DNA of 64,000 nucleotides from an uncultured Alphaproteobacteria bacterium (GTDB taxonomy: Bacteria; Pseudomonadota; Alphaproteobacteria; Rhodobacterales; Rhodobacteraceae), in NCBI GenBank assembly GCA_902524845.1, contig CABZEW010000004.1, forward strand, positions 19,785 to 83,784. The letters run 5' to 3'. Below the pieces are notes generated by a model that did not search any database, was not told the DNA's origin, and saw only the letters and a program-made list of their open reading frames with translations. The position numbers were made by a program, and so were the translations under genes. This document shows, in pieces, positions 18,081 through 29,184 of this stretch (positions are counted from its first letter, which is position 1; every line of letters begins with the position of its first letter).

Positions 18081-18129
18081 CAATGGTGAGCCCGACAGGG
18101 TTCGAACCTGTGACCCACTGATTAAAAGT
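18081..18129 (-). repeat. att direct repeat inside intact tRNA-Lys
   Basis: Identical to 11070-11118 (offset 7011 bp). Confidence 0.95.
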
Positions 18130-18159
18130 CAGTTGCTCTACCAACTGAGCTACGGGCCC
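18084..18159 (-). tRNA. tRNA-Lys(TTT)
   Basis: GGGCCCGTAGCTCAGTTGGTAGAGCAACTGACTTTTAATCAGTGGGTCACAGGTTCGAACCCTGTCGGGCTCACCA; full cloverleaf, anticodon TTT, encoded CCA. Confidence 0.97.
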
Positions 18160-18270
18160 ACACAATGAGTTTTATTATTTACTTACTATTTGGTCAAGTC
18201 TTCAATTATATTAAATGACGTTAAAATAAAATTAAGTTACTTATAGTTTTAGAAAATATTGGGGGAATGA

Positions 18271-19083
18271 TTGGAACTACTATTTACCAAAATGCATGGT
18301 TGCGGAAATGACTTTGTTGTTATTGATAATCGCAGTCAACAATTGGAACTAGATAAAGGTGAAATTAAAATGATCTGCGATCGACATTATGGTATTGGTT
18401 GTGATCAGCTCGTCATTATAAACAGCAACAATAAAAATGATGTCTCAGCGTACGCTCTTTTTTGGAATTCAGACGGATCCGTTTCTGCTACTTGTGGTAA
18501 TGCGACAAGATGTATAGCAAGCATTCTTTTTGCGGAAACCGAATTAGAAACACTCAACATAGAAACACCAAATGGCGTTATTGAATGTCACAAGAAAAAT
18601 AATGACTTAATAGCAGTAAATATTGGCAAGCCAAAAATTGAATGGCATGAAATACCCCTAAATATGGATGTCTCAACTTTAAGACTTCCACTCGAGGGAG
18701 AACCAACTGCAACCAATTTTGGCAACCCCCATTGCACGTTTTTTGTAGATGACTTGAATCAAGTAGATGTTCAAACTCAGGGTCCTATTATCGAGAATGA
18801 TGTATTATTTCCTCAAAAGACTAATGTTCAATTTGTTAAAATCTTAGACAGAACTCATATTAAAATACAGGTCTGGGAGCGAGGGTCTGGAATAACATTA
18901 GCATCTGGGTCTTCTTCTTGTGCAGCAGTCGATGCAGGTATAAGGAGGGGCCTACTTGACAATAAAGTTGAGGTTGAACTTGAAGGAGGGGCCGTAGAGG
19001 TAGAAAAAAAAGTTACAGGAGTGTGGTTGACTGGGCCTACTAAGCATGTATTTTCAGGCATCTACAATTTGATTCGAAACTGA
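18271..19083 (+). CDS. dapF: diaminopimelate epimerase
   Basis: FTKMHGCGNDFVVIDNR, ATCGNATRCIA, WERGSGITLASGSSSCAA; TTG start. Confidence 0.93.
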   Translation: MELLFTKMHGCGNDFVVIDNRSQQLELDKGEIKMICDRHYGIGCDQLVIINSNNKNDVSAYALFWNSDGSVSATCGNATRCIASILFAETELETLNIETPNGVIECHKKNNDLIAVNIGKPKIEWHEIPLNMDVSTLRLPLEGEPTATNFGNPHCTFFVDDLNQVDVQTQGPIIENDVLFPQKTNVQFVKILDRTHIKIQVWERGSGITLASGSSSCAAVDAGIRRGLLDNKVEVELEGGAVEVEKKVTGVWLTGPTKHVFSGIYNLIRN

Positions 19084-19089
19084 GTAACA

Positions 19090-20331
19090 ATGAAATTTAA
19101 AACACTAGGATGCCGACTAAATACCTTCGAGACTGAAACGATAAAGTCAATAACAGAGAAATTAGATTATAAAAATATAACCTTCGTTAATACATGCTCC
19201 GTTACCAAAGAAGCCGCTAAAAATAGTAAAAAATATATTCGACAACTTAAAAAATCATCCCCCAACAATAGAGTTATCGTTTCAGGATGTGATGCGCATA
19301 TTGAGAAAGAGAGATACATGCAAATGCCTGAAGTTGATGTGGTTCTTGGAAACGATGTTAAACTTGATGAGACCATTTGGAAAGACATTGCGAAGAGTGA
19401 GAGGTCAGGTTTTTTTGGGGGAACGGATGTAAAATTAAAGAATGAGAAAACAAGAATCCTTCCCAATTTTACAAAAAGATCCAGAGCCTATTTAGAAATC
19501 CAGAATGGTTGCGACCACTCTTGCACCTTTTGTATAATCCCACAAGGAAGAGGTCTTTCAAAATCTGTCACCATGGATACGATTTTAGAGAAAATCAACA
19601 ATCTGGTTGATAAGGGATTCAAAGAAATTGTATTAACGGGCGTTGATATTACATGTTGGGGCTCAGACCTATCTGGCAACGATAAACTTGGTGATTTAGT
19701 TTTCAAGATCTTAGATAATACGCCTGATCTACCTCGCTTAAGACTTTCATCTGTAGATGTAAGCGAAATGGACGAGAGGCTCCTACACGTTTTTAAAACC
19801 AATAAACGGATGATGCCGCATCTTCATCTTTCTATGCAATCAGGGAATAACCTAATACTTAAAAGGATGAAAAGAAGGCATTCTCGCGACCAAGCGATTG
19901 ATCTATGCAAAAATCTAAAAGCTGCCAGACCGGAATTGACATTTGGTGCCGACTTAATAGCAGGCTTTCCTACAGAAAGTGATGCAATGTTTTCAGATAC
20001 CGTAAGCCTCGTGAACGAGTGCGACATTAGCTGGCTGCACATCTTTCCATATTCAGGACGCCCAAATACCCCGGCGAGTCGTATGCCACAAATTAACCAA
20101 CTTGAAATATCAAAACGCTCAAAAGTACTGAGAGAACTTGCGCAGCAAAAAAAAATTCAACACTTTGCCAAACTAAAAGACAGGACACTATCGGTACTCA
20201 TGGAGTCTGAATTTAGGGGGCGCGCTGAAGATTTTACTGAAATTACAACGAGTACTCCGCTAAAAACAGGTGAAATTTATCCACTTGAAGTTTGTGATTT
20301 TAGTTCTGAATTCCTTGTTGCAAAGGATTAA
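19090..20331 (+). CDS. mtaB: tRNA t6A37 methylthiotransferase MtaB (radical SAM)
   Basis: TLGCRLNTFETE, QNGCDHSCTFCIIPQGRG (CxxxCxxC), LTGVDITCWG. Confidence 0.93.
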   Translation: MKFKTLGCRLNTFETETIKSITEKLDYKNITFVNTCSVTKEAAKNSKKYIRQLKKSSPNNRVIVSGCDAHIEKERYMQMPEVDVVLGNDVKLDETIWKDIAKSERSGFFGGTDVKLKNEKTRILPNFTKRSRAYLEIQNGCDHSCTFCIIPQGRGLSKSVTMDTILEKINNLVDKGFKEIVLTGVDITCWGSDLSGNDKLGDLVFKILDNTPDLPRLRLSSVDVSEMDERLLHVFKTNKRMMPHLHLSMQSGNNLILKRMKRRHSRDQAIDLCKNLKAARPELTFGADLIAGFPTESDAMFSDTVSLVNECDISWLHIFPYSGRPNTPASRMPQINQLEISKRSKVLRELAQQKKIQHFAKLKDRTLSVLMESEFRGRAEDFTEITTSTPLKTGEIYPLEVCDFSSEFLVAKD

Positions 20332-21803
20332 AGCGACAAGCACAAGTATTTCAATTCCAAATACTCATCGATTCCATGGTGAGATCCTTCACGACCAAGT
20401 CCAGATTGTTTCACTCCTCCGAACGGAGCTACCTCTGTTGAAATTAACCCCGTGTTTATTCCTACCATACCATACTCCAGAGCTTCTGCTACTTTCCAAA
20501 CACGCTTTAGGTCGGAGGCATAGAAATAGGAAGCCAAACCGAAGATAGTATTATTTGCTTGTTCTATGACGTCGTCTTCATCCTTAAATCGGAACAAAGG
20601 TGCAACGGGACCAAAAGTTTCTTCTTCCGCAATTAACATCGACTTATCAACGTTAGTTAGTACGGTAGGTTCAAAAAAAGTTCCGCCAATACTATGCCTT
20701 TTCCCCCCGCATTGGGCTTTGGCGCCTTTACTCACAGCATCGTTAATATGCTCCTCAACTTTTTTAAGGGCATCATTCGTGATTAGGGGACCGAGAGTAC
20801 TCGAAGTTGCAAAACCATCTCCTACCACCATTTTTGAGACAGCTTCTTCAAGCCTTTTGGCAAATGTATCATACACTCCATCTTGGACATAAATTCGATT
20901 TGCGCACACACATGTCTGACCATTATTTCTGAATTTGGAAATTATTGCTCCTTCAACCGCCTTATCAATATCCGCGTCATCAAACACTATAAATGGGGCG
21001 TTACCCCCTAGCTCCATGGACATCTTAAGAACTTGATCTGCTCCCTGTTTCAGTAGTTTTTTTCCTACTTCTGTTGATCCAGTAAATGTAAGTTTTCTAA
21101 TTTTATCATTTGAGCACAGTTCTTTACCTATTTCGACTGGATCAGATGTTGTTAATACAGAGAAAACTCCTTTTGGAATTCCTGCCTTCTCTGCCAATTC
21201 GCAAAGAGCTAAAGCAGATAATGGAGTGTCTTCTGGAGCCTTCGCTACAAAACAGCAACCGGCAGCAAGTGCTGGGCCTAGTTTTCTGGTAATCATAGCA
21301 TTAGGAAAATTCCAAGGAGTTATCGCAGCAACCACACCCACCGGCTGCTTCAATACTATTATCCTCTTATCTTCTTGGTGCCCAGGTATTGTTTCTCCAT
21401 AAACTCTTTTTCCTTCTTCAGCAAACCATTCAATAAAGCTTGCTCCATAGGCAATTTCCCCCTTTGCCTCTGCTAATGGTTTTCCCATTTCTGCCGTTAG
21501 GATCGCAGCTAGGTCATCTGCATTCTCTAGCATTAGTTTGCAGAACTTATTTAGAATTATACTTCGTTCTTTCGCAGTCTTTTTACTCCAGTAGGGAAAA
21601 GCCTGATGGGCTGCATCAATAGCCTTTCTAGCATCATTAACGTCTAAATCGGGGACACTAACTATTACATCTCCATTAGAGGGATTAACCACCTCAAAAC
21701 TTTTTCCACTTCTCGTGTCTACCCAAGCACCGTTAATGTATGCTTTGTTTTTAAGAAGGTTTTTGTTCTTCAGCATAATGCTGAGATTTGTTTGATCTAA
21801 CAT
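20328..21803 (-). CDS. gabD: NAD(P)-dependent succinate-semialdehyde dehydrogenase
   Basis: ALDH signatures MELGGNAPFIVFDDAD, RNNGQTCVCANRIYVQ; GabD-like. Confidence 0.87.
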   Translation of the reverse strand: MLDQTNLSIMLKNKNLLKNKAYINGAWVDTRSGKSFEVVNPSNGDVIVSVPDLDVNDARKAIDAAHQAFPYWSKKTAKERSIILNKFCKLMLENADDLAAILTAEMGKPLAEAKGEIAYGASFIEWFAEEGKRVYGETIPGHQEDKRIIVLKQPVGVVAAITPWNFPNAMITRKLGPALAAGCCFVAKAPEDTPLSALALCELAEKAGIPKGVFSVLTTSDPVEIGKELCSNDKIRKLTFTGSTEVGKKLLKQGADQVLKMSMELGGNAPFIVFDDADIDKAVEGAIISKFRNNGQTCVCANRIYVQDGVYDTFAKRLEEAVSKMVVGDGFATSSTLGPLITNDALKKVEEHINDAVSKGAKAQCGGKRHSIGGTFFEPTVLTNVDKSMLIAEEETFGPVAPLFRFKDEDDVIEQANNTIFGLASYFYASDLKRVWKVAEALEYGMVGINTGLISTEVAPFGGVKQSGLGREGSHHGIDEYLELKYLCLSL

Positions 21804-21862
21804 TTTTGCGATTCCATTTTCTAATTATTCTTATTATCATTTAATCATTAAGTAATAGCATA

Positions 21863-22327
21863 TTACAAGCCTCTAGTTTGTCTCATAGCCTCTGATAAAA
21901 CCATCACGCAACTGACGACAACATTTAAAGATCGTCCTTTTCCCGGCATTTCTATAGTTACAGAATCATCTACCGATTCGTGGACATATTTAGGTACTCC
22001 AGCACTTTCTCTACCTAATAGTAATCTATCATTTTTCTGAAATTTAAAATCCAAGTAATTTTTTTCACCCTTTGTCGTCAGGAGAATTACCCTTGAATTT
22101 GGTTTCTCTTTTTGTGTTTGATCTCTAAATTCTTGATAATCAATAAAAGTCCTAAATTTTGCATGGCTGATATAGTCCATTGCCGTCCTTTTCAATTTTT
22201 TTTCAGAATAAGGAAACCCACATGGCTCGATTATATCCAAGGAAACATTAAGGCACGCAGAAACCCTAAGAAGTGCCCCCAAATTTTGGGGTATGTCCGG
22301 TTGAAAAATAGCAATTCTCATTAGCAC
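21863..22327 (-). CDS. trmL: tRNA (cytidine(34)-2'-O)-methyltransferase (SPOUT)
   Basis: IAIFQPDIPQNLGALLRVSACL, LLGRESAGVPKYVHESVDDSVTIEMPGKGRSLNVVVS. Confidence 0.9.
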   Translation of the reverse strand: MLMRIAIFQPDIPQNLGALLRVSACLNVSLDIIEPCGFPYSEKKLKRTAMDYISHAKFRTFIDYQEFRDQTQKEKPNSRVILLTTKGEKNYLDFKFQKNDRLLLGRESAGVPKYVHESVDDSVTIEMPGKGRSLNVVVSCVMVLSEAMRQTRGL

Positions 22328-22446
22328 AATATATACCAGTTTTTAAAATTTAGTGCGTCTTATAGTCCGATAGACAACCTATTGAAAAATAATATATAAC
22401 GTTATATAAGCTGTATGATTGATTGGGTATTTAAAACGGAAGTTAG

Positions 22447-23007
22447 ATGGAAGATAAAAACGATAACGAGAAAAGCAACAGGCGAGACTTTTTATATATT
22501 TCAACGGCCGCGGTGGGAGCGGTAACTGTTGGAGCTGCAGTGTGGCCTCTAGTGAACCAAATGAATCCCTCAGCTGACGTAGCGGCCTTATCATCGATAG
22601 AAGTGGATCTCAATGATTTGGAGCCAGGATCGCAATTAACAGTAAAGTGGTTAGGAAAACCAGTTTTCATCAGAAGACGAACAGATGAAGAGATTTCAGC
22701 TGCAAGAGAGGTGAAGTTGGAAGACTTGCCTGATAAGAAAGCACAAAATGCAAACCTTAAGGACGGAGATGCATCGGATAAATTCAGGACATTAGATGAA
22801 AAAGGTGAATGGCTCGTAATGATGGGAGTGTGTACGCATCTGGGATGCGTTCCACTTGGCGATGCGGGGGACTTTGGGGGATGGTTTTGTCCTTGTCATG
22901 GATCCCATTATGATACTGCTGGTAGAATTAGAAGAGGGCCAGCTCCGACGAATTTACCCGTTCCCGTTGCGTTTTTGTCTGACAACGGAATATTGAAACT
23001 AGGTTAA
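22447..23007 (+). CDS. petA: ubiquinol-cytochrome c reductase Rieske iron-sulfur subunit
   Basis: [10 protein letters not shown]...[11 protein letters not shown]; Tat-like RRDFLYIST. Confidence 0.96.
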   Translation: MEDKNDNEKSNRRDFLYISTAAVGAVTVGAAVWPLVNQMNPSADVAALSSIEVDLNDLEPGSQLTVKWLGKPVFIRRRTDEEISAAREVKLEDLPDKKAQNANLKDGDASDKFRTLDEKGEWLVMMGVCTHLGCVPLGDAGDFGGWFCPCHGSHYDTAGRIRRGPAPTNLPVPVAFLSDNGILKLG

Positions 23008-23025
23008 GATATAAAGGAAAGAAAT

Positions 23026-24399
23026 ATGGGCGGCATACCACACGATAAATATGAACCAAAAAAAGGATTTGAAACTTGGTTAGACAGAAGACTACCCATC
23101 GGAAGACTTGTTTATGACACATTGATGATCCCTACTCCAAAGAATTTAAATTGGATGTGGATTTGGGGTATAGTATTAACTTTTTGTCTTTTCCTTCAAA
23201 TAATTACCGGAATTATTCTAGTAATGCATTACACACCTCATGTAGATCATGCATTTGATAGTGTCGAACATATAATGCGTGATGTGAACGGAGGTTGGGC
23301 TATTAGATATATCCATGCAAATGGCGCTTCTTTGTTTTTTATCGCAGTATATATGCATATTTTTAGGGGTCTGTATTATGGATCCTACAAAGAGCCTCGC
23401 GAGATAACTTGGATAATAGGCATGTTAATTTATTTGGCAATGATGGCTACTGCCTTCATGGGCTATGTGCTTCCTTGGGGCCAAATGTCTTTCTGGGGGG
23501 CGACTGTCATAACAGGTCTTTTCGGAGCTGTTCCATTTGTGGGTGAATCTCTGCAAACTTGGTTGCTTGGAGGTCCGGCGGTAGATAATGCGACGCTTAC
23601 TCGATTTTTCAGCCTTCATTATTTGCTACCATTTGTTATATTAGGGTTAGTTGTAACACACATTTGGGCTTTTCATACCACTGGGAATAATAATCCAACA
23701 GGCGTAGAAGTTAGGCGTACTTCACAAGAAGATGCAGAAAAAGATACGCTGCCGTTTTTTCCTTATTTTGTTATCAAAGATCTCGTAGCGCTAGCGATCA
23801 TCTTGGCTATATTCGCCGCTATTGTAGGCTTTATTCCGAATTATCTGGGACACCCAGATAACTATATCGAAGCCGATCCTCTGGTAACACCTGCCCACAT
23901 TGTACCAGAATGGTATTTTTTACCGTTCTATGCAATTCTTCGTGCTTTCACCGCCGATGTATGGGTTGTTCAATTTGCCTCTTTTGTCTCAGGCGGAATA
24001 ATCGATGCGAAGTTTTTCGGTGTGCTTGCCATGTTTGGTGCTATTGCAGTAATGGCACTCGCGCCGTGGCTTGACACATCTTCGGTTCGTTCAGGAAGAT
24101 ACAGACCACAATTTAAGTGGTGGTTTGCTTTATTAGTTTTAGACTTTTTTGTTCTCACTTGGGTTGGAGCAAAACCGGCTGAACAGCCCTATTCCACAAT
24201 ATCACTTATCGGTTCTACATACTGGTTTGCCTACTTTTTAGTCATACTTCCACTGTTGGGAATAACTGAGACCCCAAATGAGACACCAAAAACAATCGAA
24301 GAAGATTGGAATAAAAAAGTTAGGGAAAGTGAAGTGAAGGAAAGCTCGTCCAAAGGAGGCGTGCCGTCTAACGGAGGAATATATGAACCTGCAGAGTAA
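23026..24399 (+). CDS. petB: cytochrome b
   Basis: [48 protein letters not shown]. Confidence 0.96.
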   Translation: MGGIPHDKYEPKKGFETWLDRRLPIGRLVYDTLMIPTPKNLNWMWIWGIVLTFCLFLQIITGIILVMHYTPHVDHAFDSVEHIMRDVNGGWAIRYIHANGASLFFIAVYMHIFRGLYYGSYKEPREITWIIGMLIYLAMMATAFMGYVLPWGQMSFWGATVITGLFGAVPFVGESLQTWLLGGPAVDNATLTRFFSLHYLLPFVILGLVVTHIWAFHTTGNNNPTGVEVRRTSQEDAEKDTLPFFPYFVIKDLVALAIILAIFAAIVGFIPNYLGHPDNYIEADPLVTPAHIVPEWYFLPFYAILRAFTADVWVVQFASFVSGGIIDAKFFGVLAMFGAIAVMALAPWLDTSSVRSGRYRPQFKWWFALLVLDFFVLTWVGAKPAEQPYSTISLIGSTYWFAYFLVILPLLGITETPNETPKTIEEDWNKKVRESEVKESSSKGGVPSNGGIYEPAE

Positions 24400-25141
24400 G
24401 ACTTTTTTGAAAGCTGCTATTTGCAATTTTGTTTTTATTATCCAGCTTATTTTTATAAATCAAGCGAATTCAGCTGGACCGGTCGGAAAGATCGACGATG
24501 TCGACTTTTCATTTGAGGGAGTTTTTGGAACATATGATAAAAAACAATTGCAACGTGGGCTACAAGTTTTTACCGAGGTGTGCGCTGGTTGTCATGGACT
24601 GAAACACGTAGCTTACCGTAACCTTGGTGATAAAGGAGGACCTGAGTTACCTCCAGAGCAGGTAAAAGCGTATGCCGCTCAGTTCGACGTCTATGACCCT
24701 GACATTGACGACGATAGAAGTGCAGTGCCGTCTGATTATTTCAGTGGATCTATGGTAGAAAATGCTCCCAATCTGAGCCTAATGGCGAAAGCTCGGGTGG
24801 GTGGTGCGGAATATATAGTGTCTCTTTTGAAAAGTTACAGCGAAGAGGAAAAGGAACAAGCAGGATCTGTCTTATATGGCAATAAGCTTTATCCAGGTGG
24901 ATGGATAGCTATGGCTCAACCTCTTTGGGGTGATGATGTAGAATATATGGATGGGACAGAGGCTACCCTGGAACAAGAGGCCGAAGATGTGGCGGCATTT
25001 TTGATGTGGGCAGCAGAACCGAAGTTAAACGTGAGAAAAGAAACAGGTTTCAGAGCAGTGTTGCTCCTACTACTTCTTTCTGTATTGCTTTACTTTACTA
25101 ATAAAAAGCTTTGGGCGCCATTTAAAAACAAAAAAGTATAA
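24383..25141 (+). CDS. petC: cytochrome c1
   Basis: [17 protein letters not shown] heme-binding motif; C-terminal TM anchor. Confidence 0.95.
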   Translation: MNLQSKTFLKAAICNFVFIIQLIFINQANSAGPVGKIDDVDFSFEGVFGTYDKKQLQRGLQVFTEVCAGCHGLKHVAYRNLGDKGGPELPPEQVKAYAAQFDVYDPDIDDDRSAVPSDYFSGSMVENAPNLSLMAKARVGGAEYIVSLLKSYSEEEKEQAGSVLYGNKLYPGGWIAMAQPLWGDDVEYMDGTEATLEQEAEDVAAFLMWAAEPKLNVRKETGFRAVLLLLLLSVLLYFTNKKLWAPFKNKKV

Positions 25142-25220
25142 TTTAGTAGGTAGAAGCCCTTTTTCATTTATTATAGATGTACTGAAGGACATCCAGTCAT
25201 AAATAGAAAGAATGTTTTAA

Positions 25221-26321
25221 ATGTCGATTAATTCGTTTGGCCACTTGTTTAGAGTAACGACCTGGGGAGAAAGTCATGGGAACGCCATTGGTGCTACTGT
25301 TGACGGATGCCCTCCCGGAATAAAATTAAGTGAAACTGATATCCAACCTTGGTTAGATAGACGAAAGCCAGGCCTTAATAAATACACTACTCAGAGAAAG
25401 GAATTGGATAGAGTAAGGATACTTTCTGGAACATTTGAGGGATTAACAACAGGGACTCCAATTCAACTATTCATTGAAAATCAGGATCATAGATCAAAAG
25501 ATTATAGTGATATTGAAAATACTTTCAGGCCTGGGCACGCTGATCTTACATATCATCTTAAATATGGGATTAGGGACTATAGAGGAGGTGGCAGATCGTC
25601 TGCGAGAGAAACAGCATCAAGAGTAGCAGCAGGAGGGGTCGCTAGAAAAATTTTGGCAGATATAGCTCCAGATATACAGATTAATGGTTATCTGGTCCGC
25701 ATTGGCAAAATGGGAATTGATAGAAAAAATTTTTCTGCGGCTTCAATTCAAGAAAATGACTTTTGGTGTCCTGATAAGGCAATGGTCCCAAATTGGGAAA
25801 GATATGTAAAAGAATTAAGAAAGAACGGTAATTCTGCTGGCGCAACGGTCGAGATAATTGCCGAGGGCGTGCCGGCAGGACTAGGCGCACCTATATATGC
25901 GAAGATGGATGCGGATCTCGCTAGTAGTTTGATGTCTATAAATGCAGTTAAAGGTGTTGAAATAGGCATAGGCATGCAAGCTGCGGAGATCGAGGGAATA
26001 GAAAATGCTGATGAAATTTTTTTAGAGGAAGATAAAATATCTTTCACATCCAATAATGCAGGAGGAGTTTTAGGCGGGATAACCTCTGGTCAAGATATCA
26101 TAACAAGATTTGCCGTTAAACCGACATCATCAATCTTGAGCGAGAGAAAATCCATCTCTAAAATGGGATCAGCAACTATGGTTTCAACAAAGGGAAGGCA
26201 TGATCCTTGTGTAGGAATACGAGCCGTTCCAGTTGGAGAAGCTATGGTAGCGTGCGTTATTTTGGATCATTTTTTACTTCACAGGGGGCAGGTAGGACAA
26301 AGATCTGGAAAAATCGGTTAA
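25221..26321 (+). CDS. aroC: chorismate synthase
   Basis: [46 protein letters not shown]. Confidence 0.96.
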   Translation: MSINSFGHLFRVTTWGESHGNAIGATVDGCPPGIKLSETDIQPWLDRRKPGLNKYTTQRKELDRVRILSGTFEGLTTGTPIQLFIENQDHRSKDYSDIENTFRPGHADLTYHLKYGIRDYRGGGRSSARETASRVAAGGVARKILADIAPDIQINGYLVRIGKMGIDRKNFSAASIQENDFWCPDKAMVPNWERYVKELRKNGNSAGATVEIIAEGVPAGLGAPIYAKMDADLASSLMSINAVKGVEIGIGMQAAEIEGIENADEIFLEEDKISFTSNNAGGVLGGITSGQDIITRFAVKPTSSILSERKSISKMGSATMVSTKGRHDPCVGIRAVPVGEAMVACVILDHFLLHRGQVGQRSGKIG

Positions 26322-26325
26322 ATGC

Positions 26326-27051
26326 TTATCGTCTTATAAGATGAATAAAAATTTCCTGGTTTCCTCTTTTTCCCTTTATACATGCCTCTTTGCTCTGAAC
26401 AAAATATAAACTTGAATAATCTAAAGTATTCAAAAAATTACTCAGCATTTTTTGTACGTCAGTTTCCTTCTTAACCAAGCCATTTTTTGAAATATTTTTT
26501 TTTCCTGCTTCGAATTGGGGTTTATATAACACGACAATATGTCCCCCTTTTTTTGCAGTTACTTCAATATCTTTAATTACTTTCTTTATTGAGATAAATG
26601 CAACATCTACAACAACCAAGTCAAAAAAATCTACAAATTTTGATGATATATCCCTAATGTCAGTTTGTTCTAGTATAGAAATACTAGGCACATTTCTCAG
26701 ACTCGCATGGAGCTGATTTGTTCCGACATCAACTGCTACAATTTTTGTTGCTCCCTCTTGTAACAAAACCTGGGTAAATCCTCCAGTGGACGATCCAACA
26801 TCCAAAGCAATTTTTTTCTCCACATCAATGTCAAAGCTTTTTAGTGCATCGAATAATTTTTTTCCACCCCGACTTACCCATTGTCGTTTTTTAACAATAG
26901 AAACTCTTGCTCCTTTTTGTATGTCTTTTGCAGGCTTATTGCAAATCTCTTGATTAAGTGAAACTGATCCTTCCTTTATTAGTTCCCGTGCCATGTTTCT
27001 TGACGCAGCCAAACCTAATTCCACAATATATTGATCCAGTCTCATTTTCAT
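26326..27051 (-). CDS. tlyA: TlyA-family rRNA 2'-O-methyltransferase (S4 + FtsJ domains)
   Basis: RLDQYIVELGLAASRNMARELIKEG; ALDVGSSTGGFTQVLLQEGA. Confidence 0.9.
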   Translation of the reverse strand: MKMRLDQYIVELGLAASRNMARELIKEGSVSLNQEICNKPAKDIQKGARVSIVKKRQWVSRGGKKLFDALKSFDIDVEKKIALDVGSSTGGFTQVLLQEGATKIVAVDVGTNQLHASLRNVPSISILEQTDIRDISSKFVDFFDLVVVDVAFISIKKVIKDIEVTAKKGGHIVVLYKPQFEAGKKNISKNGLVKKETDVQKMLSNFLNTLDYSSLYFVQSKEACIKGKRGNQEIFIHLIRR

Positions 27052-27124
27052 TTATCTTAAAGAAATTCGTATGCTATCCTCAAAATAGCATTATCTTTTG
27101 AAGAATTAAGAAAATATTAGGAAA

Positions 27125-28018
27125 ATGATGGTAGGACAGCAGCAAAAAGATCAAGCAGAGAAATGGTTCAAGGATTTAAGGGATAGGATTTGTAAGGAAT
27201 TTGAAACATTAGAAACCGATCACTTAAAGTTATTTCCTATCAATGATATGGCTCCCAAGAGATTTGAAAAAAAAAGTAGCACAAGAGAAACTGGAGACAA
27301 AAGAGATGGCGGTGGTGGCGTCATGGCCACGCTTAAAGGTGGTCGAATATTTGAGAAGGTAGGTGTTAATGTATCCGCTGTGTATGGAGACCTAGCCCCA
27401 GAAGCACAAAAGAGTATTACAGCAAGAAAATCTATCCCAGAGTTAAAAGATGATCCAAGATTCTGGGCCTCTGGTATTAGCCTTGTAGCCCATATGAGAA
27501 ACCCACTCACGCCTGCAATACACTTGAACACCAGGATGTTTTGGACACCTCATGCATGGTGGTTTGGAGGAGGTACTGACTTAAATCCATCGATAGAAAA
27601 TGACGAAGACACTACTTTCTTTCATCAAACACTTAAGAAAAAATGTGATGACCATAATCAAAATTACTATGAAAAATTTAAGAGCTGGGCTGATGAATAT
27701 TTCTTTATTCCGCATAGAAAAGTTGCTAGAGGGGTAGGTGGAATATTCTTTGATGACCTATGCACAGGTAACTGGGAGAAAGATTTTTCTTTCACTAAGG
27801 ATGTTGGTGAAGCATTTCTCGAGGCTTATATACCCATAGTTAAAAAACATTATTCTAAAGACTGGACACCAGAGCATAAAAAAATTCAGGAACAAAAGAG
27901 AGGGCTTTATGCTGAATTTAACTTGGTTTATGACAGGGGTACTAAGTTTGGTTTGCAGACAGGGCACAATATAGATGCAGTATTAATGAGCTTACCTCCA
28001 ACTGCTGAGTGGTTTTAA
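27125..28018 (+). CDS. hemF: oxygen-dependent coproporphyrinogen III oxidase
   Basis: FWTPHAWWFGGGTDLNP, GVGGIFFDDL, YAEFNLVYDRGTKFGLQTG. Confidence 0.95.
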   Translation: MMVGQQQKDQAEKWFKDLRDRICKEFETLETDHLKLFPINDMAPKRFEKKSSTRETGDKRDGGGGVMATLKGGRIFEKVGVNVSAVYGDLAPEAQKSITARKSIPELKDDPRFWASGISLVAHMRNPLTPAIHLNTRMFWTPHAWWFGGGTDLNPSIENDEDTTFFHQTLKKKCDDHNQNYYEKFKSWADEYFFIPHRKVARGVGGIFFDDLCTGNWEKDFSFTKDVGEAFLEAYIPIVKKHYSKDWTPEHKKIQEQKRGLYAEFNLVYDRGTKFGLQTGHNIDAVLMSLPPTAEWF

Positions 28019-29175
28019 TTAATCAAACCTAATAATTTTCCTTTAGATGCCTTAAACCCAGATTTAATCCAGAAAGACTCCATTAATTTTATTTTTTCTT
28101 TTGTAATATTTAGATTTTTTGAAAAAGAATGAACGTCTGAAAATTTTATTGGAAAGACTTTGTTAGATGCTTTTTTAATTTTCTCAATATCTTTGGCCTT
28201 CACAGTAGATCTGTCTTTAATTGCTCTGATTACCAGAAGGTCTAGGCTAGGTTTTTCACCCACTTTGTACCCTAAGTAATCAGGGTTGTGATCGAAATTC
28301 ATTAAATCATTCAACAGGTTAAAATATTTTTTTTCTTTTTTAGACATCAGGGGAATTTGGGGGTGGATTTGGAGAGCTAGTACCCTTCTAACCAAACACG
28401 GGGTCAAATTATATCTACTCTCTAACTTTTCTAATTTTAGATTTGATACTTCGGAATAAGTTCCCAAAACTTTTTCATAGAGTTTCACTTTATCCATAAG
28501 CTTCAAAGCAAATGAAGGGAAAGCGGAAAGGAGTATTTTTCTAATCTCTGCAGCCACCCTTTCATTACTTAAGTCATTTATACGATCTATATGCTTTTCG
28601 ATAATCGGTAAATATTTTGGATTTATATTTTTGTATTTTAAACCTAAAACCGCGACAAAACGAAAAAACCTCAAGATTCTAAGGTGATCTTCAATTATTC
28701 TGGCTTCTGGATCACCAATAAATTTTAATTCTTTATTGTTTAAATCTTCTAAATTTCCTAGTGGATCAATTATCTCACCGTTGAAGGAGCAATAAAAAGC
28801 GTTAATTGTAAAATCGCGTCGCTTTGCATCCTCTTCAATATTTTCAATAAGCTCTACATCTGCTGTCCTACCAAAAGTTCGAATGTCTTTCCTAAATGAG
28901 GTAATTTGGAGGCTTCTTTTTTGAATGCTTACTGTTAGGCAGTTATACCTGATTGCTCTATCATCGCAATCTATTTTGTTTTTCTTAAAAATTTTTATCA
29001 ATTGGTCAACACTCAGCGCAGTTGTTAGATCAATGTCTATAAAATTTTTATGCTTGAGCAAAAAGTCTCTGACCGCTCCTCCAACGATGTAGCATTCCTT
29101 ACCAGAAGATCTGATTAGGCCCATTAGCTCTTTTATTTCCGAACCGAAAAGCTTCGCTATATTAATTTTTTCCAT
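28015..29175 (-). CDS. CCA tRNA nucleotidyltransferase / poly(A) polymerase family
   Basis: CYIVGGAVRDFLL, DIDLTTAL, RRDFTINAFYCS, RILRFFRF. Confidence 0.9.
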   Translation of the reverse strand: MEKINIAKLFGSEIKELMGLIRSSGKECYIVGGAVRDFLLKHKNFIDIDLTTALSVDQLIKIFKKNKIDCDDRAIRYNCLTVSIQKRSLQITSFRKDIRTFGRTADVELIENIEEDAKRRDFTINAFYCSFNGEIIDPLGNLEDLNNKELKFIGDPEARIIEDHLRILRFFRFVAVLGLKYKNINPKYLPIIEKHIDRINDLSNERVAAEIRKILLSAFPSFALKLMDKVKLYEKVLGTYSEVSNLKLEKLESRYNLTPCLVRRVLALQIHPQIPLMSKKEKKYFNLLNDLMNFDHNPDYLGYKVGEKPSLDLLVIRAIKDRSTVKAKDIEKIKKASNKVFPIKFSDVHSFSKNLNITKEKIKLMESFWIKSGFKASKGKLLGLIN

Positions 29176-29184
29176 TTGAGGGTT

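Larger units (their letters stand above)
11070..18129. mobile_element. ~7.0 kb integrative element in the 3' end of tRNA-Lys(TTT)
   Basis: 49-bp identical direct repeats at both ends (tRNA-Lys 3' half), P4-type integrase beside the left repeat, AlpA-like and RepA-like genes, intact tRNA restored at right. Confidence 0.93.

Noticed and set aside
22379-22670. Minus-strand ORFs (71 and 75 aa) overlapping petA start
   Set aside because: Antisense to a confidently identified Rieske gene.
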